NCBI RefSeq assembly: GCF_963676685.1
Contig: NC_092346.1
Location: 96,709,917-96,773,916, forward strand
Reading direction: 5' to 3'
Source: Mytilus edulis
Lineage: Eukaryota; Mollusca; Bivalvia; Mytilida; Mytilidae
Length of the DNA: 64,000 bases
In this document: positions 24,401 to 35,000 of the stretch, in pieces
Layout of the letters: the number at the start of each line of letters is the position of its first letter
How positions within the stretch are numbered: the first letter of the stretch is position 1
Notes under the pieces: model-generated
What the model saw: the letters and a program-made list of their open reading frames with translations, nothing else
The model's database searches: none
Told to the model about the DNA's origin: nothing
Program-made: the position numbers and the translations under genes

Positions 24401-27400
24401 ACTTTACTTGGTAGAATACGGTCAGTACTGTTTGGACGTTCAATATGTTAGAAAACATTATTCTTGAAAAAATTACATGCCTACTTTTTGAACACGTCTT
24501 TATTTTTCTGGGTTTTTAAAATATATATATATATATACATATGCTGTTTAGATAGTCGAAAGACAAGAGGAAAATGGAAATAAAGACATAATAGAAATTG
24601 AAGTAAAAGTTGAAGTCGAATTTCAATGTAAGTATAAACTTAAATGTTGTTACTTCACTGTGAGTTTAAAAATGAAAATTCAGTTACTAGCACATATTTG
24701 GCAATTCAATTGACAATTGTTAATACACATGTATTTTTTTTCTTAAAACAGATGAACCTATTGTAAAAGTTGAGGCAAATATTTGTCATTCCGCATCATA
24801 CGACCTTAACATAAAATGTGTTAAGTATCTTGAATGTGTTGACTGTCGCATACACAATGGCGGGAAAACCAATTACTACGTCACGACAGATCATAAAATA
24901 GATAACATACACATGAGACCTCTCAGACATTCGGATAAAAAGAAAAGTGAGTATTTAACCCTTAAAAACATTTATGTTAATTAAACTTTGACTGAAATAA
25001 AAGCAGTAATAACTTCATTTACTATGAAAGGAGGAATGCTACAATATTTACAACCATCATGTAGGTAAAGACAGTCAAGCAATAATACAGTGACGTTGCC
25101 ACAATCAAGGAAAAGATAACTGTAATATGCTGAAGACAGATTTAAAGACATTATAGTTAGTAGAGAACTATCTGTATCTAACCTAAACTTCGATGTGTTT
25201 ATATTTTGATTACACTTATATCATTGTAGGATGCAAGGGTAAGATCCTTATTCTTGCACCTAAACAAAAACAAGAGGAAACCGTTTTTTTTCAAATAACA
25301 CTAGAACACACCCGCGAAATCGCGGGCATATACAGCTTGTGAACTGTTGTAGGATGATTTTCGGTTAAAGATATTATGTATGGAGAATTTCATAAAAGAC
25401 ACCTTTTTCCAAAGTTGGATATTTGTTTCCTTTCTGTTAAATTCAATGATTTTCGTGTTTCTGGCCTCAGACCACAATTATTCTTCTCCTTTGCTACACT
25501 GATGTATCTTTTGGTAAAAGTCAAATTAAATTTAAAATTTGCACCGCTTCAAACATGAAATAAATGTAACTCCTTATATAAAGACCATTATTAGTCTAAT
25601 AAAATATGCTTCTAAGACAATCCATTTTCTTTTGAGAGCCTTATTAACATGCCAATGGTAGGATATGAATAAATGATTAAGACCGACTAAGGCTAATTTG
25701 AGGGGTGGTCGGAGGGGTCCTGATCCCGAAATCCGGGGCTTAAAAACATGAACCCGAGATGCAGAATTTAAAGAAATTCATATCCCGAAATCCCGTAAGG
25801 ATCAATCCCCAAATACCGAGTTTTAAAACGATCGATCCCGACGTCCCGAAAAAGGTCCTGCCTCCCTCTAATCTCTACCCTAGGCTACTTTCATTTTTGC
25901 CAAATCACTACTTTTACTTTCAACAATAAATTTACGGTATGCCCAATTTATGGGCATTATGTTTTCTAGTCTGTGCATCCGTGCGTTCGTTCGTTCGTTC
26001 GTCCATCCGTCTGTCCCGCTTCAGTTGAACGTTTTTGGTCGAGGTAGTTTTTGATGAAGTTGAAGTCCAATCAACTCGAAACTCAGTAAATATAGTGCCG
26101 ATGTGGCATCCGTGTACTACGGACACATTCTTGTTTCCACATATTTTACTTATTTCAATTACAGAATACAGAGAGTCTCTATATATTAAAGTCGTATAAT
26201 CGTAGTTTACGTGTAGATATTAAAACGCGAAATCGAAACTCAGTAAATATAGTGCCGATGTGGCATCCGTGTACTACGGACACATTCTTGTTTCCACATA
26301 TTTTACTTATTTCAATTACAGAATACAGAGAGTCTCTATATATTAAAGTACTAGTAGTATAATCGTAGTTTACGTGTAGATATTAAAACGCGAAAAATAA
26401 TTGTCCTGTCTAAGGAGATATAATAGTTGTGGTTCTTGAGATCTAAACACCATGTAATAGAGAAAACGCTCTGATTGGATTATCTATTTTTCATTTTTGT
26501 TATCTATCATACGATTGGTTGTACTTGTGGATGTTTCAAACTGGAAGTCTTATCTTTGACTAAAAGTCAGTCTGATGTCGGAATCAATATCCGGACTCCT
26601 TTTTTGTCGTTTTTCTCCAAATATATCTCAATCTGAACAATCAGAAGAATGGATGACAAATGCAAATATGCATGTTACATATAGAACACAGAGGCATGAT
26701 GATTAATTCGTCGTGGAAGGAAGAGAAGCGACACACAAAATGAGGTCTTCTCGTTTAATAGTATAAATATCGCAATTTATCAACTTCTTATCATTGATTC
26801 TAAATTCTCGGAGAATTATACGTTTCGTTCGTTGTCCGTTTATATTATATTTTTGAAACTGCTGTTGGTGGACTGATATTTAATTATTTGTGACGTCTTT
26901 TTTTTATTATCCGTAAACTTAATCAGATATTACAAAACTAATGTTACTGTTCCGACAGCAAAGATGGCATTAAGCCAATCTTTTTTTTTTTTTTTTTGGT
27001 TTCTTTTTTGTTATGAAAAATATGATTGTGAATGACTTTTTATTTCCTTTCTTTTAATGTAATTTGAACTAATATGTGAACTGATGATAACATAATAAAA
27101 ACGGAATTTTATTATCTTCAGATATTTTTAAATGTTACAAGTTTCACGGCCTTTGTATACAGCGTGGCAGACCACCAATTCCGATGTTCATCGGTGTTTT
27201 CAAGTCCTACGAAGACAACGAATTTGTAATGGCTTCAAGCAAGACAACTCTTTCCCTCATTGTACGTAGTTTAAGGGGCATATTTGTAGGAAAGTTTATA
27301 TAATATTGTTAGCATTGCTATTTTTTGATATGATAATCTAGATTTGACGTTTAGTTGAGCTTCCATGGAATTGATTTTGAATAATATGGAATATCACTTT

Positions 27401-30400
27401 GAATGATTTCATAGCCCATGGAAATAATTTCAAAAGAAGCTAAAATAATGATAACACATTTGTAATACTTAGAAGAATTCATTAAGGTCTTAATTAAAAA
27501 TGAGAGAACTTGTTTATACTCTGCCAAAAACGTAGTGTATATTGATAAATGTTCAAAAAATTGATAAGTCACCGCCAATTTTCTCAAGCTACAGGTTGTG
27601 ACAAAATGACACATTTTGTATGGATTATACAGGAAAAAACATGTGATTATAATCTAAATCAAATTTTAGAAATGTAAAATAAAGTACGAGAAGATAGCTT
27701 TTTACAGAAAATATGAGAATATCAAGAGAAAATTTAAGGTCATCGTACATTTTTTCTGGCTAAAATACAAATAGGAAAATTCCTTGTAGGTTTTTCCAGA
27801 AAATGCACGATATCAGAGTAGTCTACCCTTAAAATATAAATTTACACAAACATCACAAATGAAGCAAAATTAATCTACAGTTGTGAAAATATTAATAAAT
27901 ATTAGATATAGTGTTATATATTTATTCTTTTAAATAAAACTTCACATTAGTAATCTGCATTCCGGCATTAAATTTTGCTAACTTGATTGAAAATCTTGAC
28001 CTCAGGTTTTCATGGTTTTTTTTTACAATCCAAATTAGCGAAAGACACCCATATCAAATTAATTGCTGATAACGTACGGTCTATTGTAAAACCCAGGAGA
28101 CTTGGTAATTTAAGCAATACTGATTTTAATATGTAATCAAATGGACCATTAACCGTCCTAAATAGTTTTGAACACGCGATACCTATAATATTTCATTGCT
28201 GTTGGTTAAATTGTTTTTGAAATGATTACAATGGTCACATTTTCCGAAATTCCTGTGATGTCCGGTGGACAAGATATTTCGTAGACAAAGACATTCGACT
28301 AGTAACCTTCAGCGAATCAGTCAAATAAAAGACACGAAAAAAAAACTAAAAACAAAACGAAAATCATTTGTCATGTTATTGAAAGAATGAAGAAAGCAAA
28401 AAGTAACATAACAAAAATACCGAATTCCGTGGACAATTCTAAACGGAAGTCCCTATGGTACAGACTACGTTCATAATGACTGTTTGAATGTAGCTAAATA
28501 AAAGAGGATTTTTTAATTGACAAAATGATCTCACCCTTAATCGTTAGTAAACATTCGAATGCATTGTGAAAAAAAGAAGATAAATTTTATTGTAATATAT
28601 ACAAAAAATGCAAAGAAATCGAACAACAGAAGCAGAACAAAAGAGTAACACATACATCACAATAATCATTTCCAAATTTAAGTCAAGTAATTACATACAC
28701 TTCATTGTATGTATAGGAATTTTAACTTCAAATTCATTGGGACAATGGTATTCAACATACCATCCGGCATTGAATAATCAAATGACGACGTCTACTTAAT
28801 AGCTTGCTTCTATGTTTTCTTTTTCGGATAAAAGCAAACGAAATATGGTTCATCAGAAAAAAGCAAATCCACTAGTTTTAGTGGATTTGCATTTTTCTGA
28901 TGAACTATATTTCGTTTGCTTTTATCAACTAGTGGATTTGCTTTTTTCTGATGAACTATATTTCGTTTGCTTTTATCCGAAACATCAAATGTGTGTTGAC
29001 GCAAAACGTTAAAAATATGTTTTCAGTTAAAGAATCAGCATCTTAATGATGTTATTTTAGATAGACTCACTAGAATCAACTTCATCCAAAAGCGATAAAG
29101 ATACATTGGTATTTACCTGTTTAAAGCAATTGTAAGCATCGACACTTTATCTTGGTATTTAAGACTTCAGAAAGTAAAATGATGTTGTTTCTTATGCAAT
29201 GATTTGTTTTATATATTTGAAATTTCAGAATATTCCCACCAAACTAAACACAAATATCAGACAAATTACCAGGGCAGATCCTAGATTCTTCATTGTATCT
29301 AAAACAGACAGTGGTCACTCATATTTTGAGTCCCTTCAACACAGAGGTAAATTTATGCCAAACATAGACCACTTTTATCATAAAAGAAAATACTAAACAC
29401 ACAGTTAATCCTGTGGTTTTTTGTTTTATATTAAAGCATAATACATTGCTTAGTGTATACAACATTTTTCAGCTTTATCAATTTATCAAAAACTTCAAAC
29501 ATATTGATTGACTTGAGTGTGAACATTGCATCAGACGGGTCCAAATCCGGTAACATTGGCCCGGTGCACCTGAGCTAGGGATTAGATTTGCTCTGATTTT
29601 AGTTTTGTTGTGCATTGCTTTGTGGAATAGTTTTGTTAGTTTCTTTTTTATCAAAATGTTTTGAATTTCCCCTTTATTTTCGCCTCTTTTAAAAGATATA
29701 ACTAAAATAATCTAAACGAATCTTTGCTGGTGTAGGCAGGTGTTTATAACATTATTTTTTTCTTATATATGAAATCAAATAATTAATTAATCTAACTGTA
29801 CATAATAAGTAGATACTATTAAAGAATATATATTATTTACTGTAAACAACATAAAACTCTAGAGTTGTATTCAAATAATTTGTTATATTTTCGCTTTCTC
29901 GTTGTAACTAAGACTGTAGCATGTGACAGTAGTCGTGTGAACTAGCCTTTTTATATTGAGTTTTGTAGATGATCTGCGGGGCTTTATTCATCAATTTAGC
30001 TCTTTCTACGACTTAATTTGTTTTCCTATTGTATATTCCTCCAGATCTTGAATAAACATATTGTAAACATGTTTATACGATGACCGCACCAGAAGCCATG
30101 TTTATGTTTTCTTATGATTTGTTTTCTTCAAGATCGTCATGTTTTTAGATTGGCACTTATAATAAAAGTAAGAAAATGCTTCCTAAGGAGAAAACTATCA
30201 ATCAGAGTCATAATAAAGCAGATTTATAAAGCTAAAGATATGGGTCAGTGTACTGCAAGGTTAACTGCCTACAACGTTCAATTTTCAAGGGATTTCTTTA
30301 CACCCAAACCAAGAATGTATTTATATGTATTTTATGTTTATTATCCTCTAGAACCTTCGCCGACTTTGATCTAATGTGCTTGTGTTGTAACTACTTTCTT

Positions 30401-30543
30401 ATTGATCCTTAAAGTTTAACATCATTTTAATTTCAGGCAGTTATTGGAAATTTAATGAAAACACTTTAGGACTAGCACGACGATCAAATAAGGAAGCGAA
30501 GTCAAGTTATGACTCACATTTTCGATTTGTCCCCGTTGACTAA
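21451..30543 (+). CDS. IL-1-like beta-trefoil cytokine, gene B (8 exons, 373 aa)
   Basis: Coding exons: 21451-21660, 22849-23006, 23529-23646, 24552-24627, 24752-24946, 27122-27261, 29229-29346 and 30437-30543. Every splice site and phase is the same as in gene A. By my reading it differs from gene A by about 16 residue substitutions and one inserted His (TTDHKIDN in exon 5). Changes include ESTA to ESAS at the end of exon 1, NLCSND to NLRSND, RGRRPIP to RGRPPIP, VSRTDS to VSKTDS, and GNTLGLARRSNMEAM to ENTLGLARRSNKEAK. No stop or frameshift occurs, so both genes look usable. The IL-1-like core (exons 5-8) and the leaderless acidic, Cys-clustered N-terminus are kept. It differs from gene A in its upstream 38-bp array and in a 1.46 kb insertion in the intron between exons 5 and 6. 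Confidence 0.72.
25300..26767. mobile_element. 1.46 kb insertion in intron 5 of gene B
   Basis: Copy 1 reads 'CAAATAACATATCGC' without interruption (about 6297-6311). Here the same sequence is split by 'CTAGAACACACCCGCGAAAT' at the left and '..CTTCTCGTTTAATAGTATA' at the right. Inside are a short palindrome (CCCGCGAAATCGCGGG), a block of repeated 'TCCCGAAATCCCG'-like phrases (25700-25870), a member of the 'CTGTCCCGCTTCA' repeat family, and a 157-bp direct duplication (26077-26233 and 26234-26390). No transposase is visible. It may be a composite of several non-autonomous elements. Confidence 0.65.
28822..28982. repeat. Hairpin-type triplication in intron 6 of gene B
   Basis: A stretch of about 50 bp (GATAAAAGCAAACGAAATAT .. 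AAGCAAATCCACTAG) is followed by two inverted copies of itself. Copy 1 has only a single arm at the same place (about 8380-8440). The structure could fold into a long stem and probably arose by template switching. Confidence 0.8.
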
Positions 30544-30786
30544 ATAATGTACAAAGACTTTAACAAATTTTACTCTCCGTAGAATATAAACAATCATTTC
30601 TGTTTGTTAGTTTATGCAACGCACTACACCTTAAGCTCTTTTTTTTTTTTACTAAATTCCAAAAGAGCAGGAATACGATATGTGTCGAAAAGTCAATTTG
30701 TAATGCACGTACCAACCAAATGCAACATTTCTATGTGTATTTTAACGAAATTGTTACGTTTAAATGTTTGCCAATGAACGTAAAGC

Positions 30787-30792
30787 AATAAA
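30787..30792 (+). other. Putative polyadenylation signal of gene B
   Basis: AATAAA lies 244 bp after the stop codon, at the position matching 10267-10272 in copy 1. The converging cyclase gene's own candidate signal is about 920 bp further on. Confidence 0.5.
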
Positions 30793-31713
30793 CAATCAAT
30801 TAATTAATGTGTCTTTCGCCATTTGGAAACTCTACTGTGGTTCATATATCTTTTATTTTAAATATTTGTTAGCATGATTTAGGAAATACGTGGGTATTGT
30901 GTCAATGCTTTGATTTTAATTTTTGGTGTTTTAACCCCACTTTTAAGCACCGCATTTAGGCTATTTCGTGACGGCCAGTTTTTATCGGTGGAGGAAGCCG
31001 GAGTGCCCGGAGATGAGACAGCAATAAAAATACATTCAAAGATATGATTTGTCTTTTATAAGAGAGACAAACGATATCATGGGAGCAATCAAAACTCATA
31101 AGTCGATGAGAAACTGATACTGCGGTGGCAAAATAAAACTGGCAAGTTCACTAAACACTACACAGAAAACTAAAGAGCTCACAAAAAAAATGGGAGCAAG
31201 AAGGGAAATGAAATGAAATATTAATATCTTAAAGGAATTTTGATAAGTCTTTTATGTTTTTCCATTTCCGAGTATACGGCATGCATGACTTGGTATAATG
31301 TTTGAAAGCATAACTTCTGCCTTTCAAAAAATATATATGTATGTCTTAACAATATCTATGAAAAACAAGGTATCAGTTGAATATGTAACATACTCCCCCA
31401 ACGGATGTTTATTAATGCATCTTCTGTAAGCATGGTCATGTTGACGAAACTCAAAAGATTGGTCTGCTTTAAACCATCAAAACTCGGACCTGGGTTAGTT
31501 AGATGTGTATTTGAATTACAAAACATATGCAAGTATTCCAGAATATTTTTTAAATCGTCATCAATAAGTTCATGATGCAAATTTTAAATTCAGGTCAAAT
31601 CTATCAAATAGTGGTATCACAAAGATTTTCCTCATTACTTTTCCAGTCTTTGAAGCGTTAATAGCTCGACATTCTTAATAAACTCTTGTCCGTTGATACA
31701 AAGATGCTATTTG

Positions 31714-31719
31714 TTTATT
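31714..31719 (-). other. Putative polyadenylation signal of the guanylate cyclase gene
   Basis: Minus-strand AATAAA, about 200 bp beyond the cyclase stop codon at 31919. It is the same in copy 1. Confidence 0.4.
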
Positions 31720-31918
31720 GGCCGTTCACATATTAAAACTAATTGCGATTAAGACATTCCCGTTTGTACTCTGTTGGTCATTCGGTTGTGGTGATAACAG
31801 AACATATATGTCAGAATTAGCGTCAATGTCAACACAGTTATCGTTCCAGACCACACTTGATACATGTTCATAAAAATGAGCATATTTAAGTTAATCCATA
31901 TCACAGTATGTAATTGTT

Positions 31919-32080
31919 TTATATACATGACGTATCCGATTTGCTTTCAGATGTTTTTATATCTGTGTTTTCAGAGGTTTTTATATCTGTGTTTTCAGAG
32001 GTTTTTATATCTGTGTTTTCAGATGTTAATATATCTGTGTTGTTTCCTTTTATCCAATATGTTGTCATTAAGCCCTTTCC
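31919..32080 (-). other. Last cyclase exon with SENTDIKT repeat tail
   Basis: The exon starts [12 protein letters not shown], the conserved end of the cyclase domain. A short tail of four imperfect eight-residue repeats follows (NNTDILTS, then ENTDIKTS three times), ending [10 protein letters not shown] and a stop. The copy 1 counterpart (11433-11594) has one ENTDIKPS unit. The 24-bp period in DNA makes it a coding microsatellite. Confidence 0.85.
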
Positions 32081-35000
32081 CTGTAACAAAGAGATATATA
32101 ATTTCAACAGATGAATTATGTTTGATATCTATTAAAAGCTCTACAAGTGGAAATCAATCTAATAACATTGTTACTTTATAAATATAGCGGATTGGTTAAC
32201 AAGTTGTTTTTAACTTATATCAACTCCTTTCAAGTTTGCGGGTGCGAGTTATGCCTTGTAGCGGCCTTAGCCTGCTCTATTTTGAAATCAACATGGGCGA
32301 CTTTTAAGTGCAAGAAATATTGCTGTCTCGTAACAAAGATCAGCCATTTAGTTTCCCCTTCCGATGGACTATCATCGTTTCTCAAGACCATACTCACAAA
32401 TGGTGTTAAGGGAGTTGTTACTTTGTTGCATTGTATATCATTAACGTTATGTCAGTTGAATTACCGAAATGGACTATTGTTTGTTGTTGTTGTATTATAC
32501 ATCTCTGTTATTTCTGCCATCATAGAAACTTCCTGATAATTTAAAGAATATAAAACATTCAACCATTTCGGAAAAGATGGCATACCTATTCATAACTCGA
32601 TACATTTGATGTTGTTATACATTTGTTGAATTATATACCTCGTGATAAGTAAAATCACAAAAATACTGAACTCAGAGGAAAATCCAATCGGAACTCGTAC
32701 AAACAGGATTTACTATTCCACACTTCAATGTACTAGAATATTATCCTGAATGTCTACTAATGTTTCAAGCATATTAAAATTTTCCCATTTCCCATTTCCA
32801 TTCTCAATTTTATAGAATAAACAGTTCGTGTTTATCTCTCATTTCGTTGGTTTTTGTATAGCTTGCATATGATTGGATATGTATTGTGTTGTATCGCGAT
32901 TTTATTTTGATATTAGCGGAATGCGATCGTGAATTTACTTACTTTTATCTGCAATATCCCTCTACATTTAACGTCAAATTCAGAAAAATTGCCAAGTAAC
33001 ATCTTTGTTGCTTCACTGATATGTATCTTCATTGCTAAAACAAAAGTCAAAATGCCCAGATAACATTCAGCTGCGTGTTGCATTACATTCTATGACATAC
33101 AATCATAGACCTTGGGTGTGGGCAATCAATTATAACTATTACATGGTACGGGAAGATCATTATGTGGGATACGTATTATTGTATTCAAATGTTGAGAATT
33201 CATGTTTATTTATATTCTTTAACATACGCACTCCTGTACAGTTAATTCAATAACCCGGAGCAACTGAGCTCCGTGTTGGGTTCATGTTGCTTCGTATTAG
33301 TTTTTTATGGAGTGTTAAGTGTACTGTTGTTTGCCCTTTGATTCATTTTCTGCAATGACATTTTGTCAATTTTTTTTCGACTTAAGAGTTTGAATATCAC
33401 TTTGGTATCTCTTATATAACAACATTTTTAAAAACACCCACGAAGAATGGCCGTACCTTTTTTAATTTATCAGGAATTTAAATGTGGATAATGTATAAGC
33501 AAATACAGTAAATATCTATGAACTAAATCTATATATCTATCACACTAATTATCACACCTTCACCATTTGATTCCATTCTGGAAGCAGTGTTAACTGTATC
33601 TCCAAATAAGCAATATCTTGGCATCTTCCTACCTACCACGCCTGCGCATACAGATCCTACAATACAATAGACAGTTTTTACCTTTATGTTTACATTTCCA
33701 AATGATGATCACGTATTATGCATTATTTTATTATATTAATATGAAGTTGTCCTTATGAATAATAAAACTACACGACAACAGAATTTATTTTAATTTCTTA
33801 TTGACGCACTAGGAAATGATAAGTATCAAAGTATAAATTAATTTTTGAACGAACTTGAAAAGAAAAAAAAACATGAACAAACAAAAGCAAACAAGCATAA
33901 CAAACACAACAAACATAAGGAAAAATAAAAAGGACACCACCTCAATAAAAAAGTAGTTATTTCATTATAGAATATTGTTCAAGAACATATACTAATACTT
34001 ATTGTTTCAACTACATATGTGTGTTGAATTATTGAAGTATATATACATTAGTTCTTCTATCCTGACAAAGCTGTTACTTAAAAATATAAAAATAGTCCAC
34101 CTTCACTGGGGTAAAGCTGATGACCGTAACTGCATTCACGGTCATCCCAAGATGTCGGATGAAAAATTAGGTCAGTTTCTGTATTGTCTGTTAAAGTGTT
34201 TCTATATCATTTTCTTTACAAATCATACATTTAAACGATGTAAATTTATAAAAGAACCACTCGGAAATCACTAATTACTTCTCAGAAACGTGCATGAAAC
34301 GGGAAATTCGATTTGAAAAAATCGCCAAGATGACCGTAAATCACAATCGAGATGACCGTAACAGAATCAGCGATTCATAACAAGGCTGACCGTAACTGCT
34401 TTTAAGATGACCGTAATTTGTAAATGGTGACCGTAACTTTTAAAGGATGACCCTCAATTCTAAGAAATATCCGTATTTATATAACTATCTTTTTGTATCA
34501 AATGATTAATCGTGTTGGTATATACATTTTTTTATGAGAGTTTTATCCTATAGGTAGAAGAAAATAAGACGTGCTTCAAATGCAAAGATTACCATATGTA
34601 TCTTTTTCACAGTAGAGGGTTTAATTTTTAAAATGAATTTGCCAAAAGACATGCAAATGAACAGGAAGTGAAAACATGCTACAAAAGCGCGATAAAATGA
34701 CACCTTGCAAGCATAATGCAAAAAAATGCGGTGCACAGCCTTCAACTGCTCGACAAAAGTTTTTTGTTTTGTTTCTTGGATTCCTTTTAATGACATATAA
34801 TAAATACACATTTTTAGAAATGCCAAAAAATTGCATGTACACCCATTGATATTATATCGTCTTTCATTTTGTCGTGCAAAAAAAATAACAGAAATATTTT
34901 GAAAATATCATTCGAATAAACTAGTGAAGGTGAGCTCCAGCAAAGTAGATCCTTAAAATAGTATTGTACGAAAAGCGTATCACAAGGCGGAACGTTGTCA

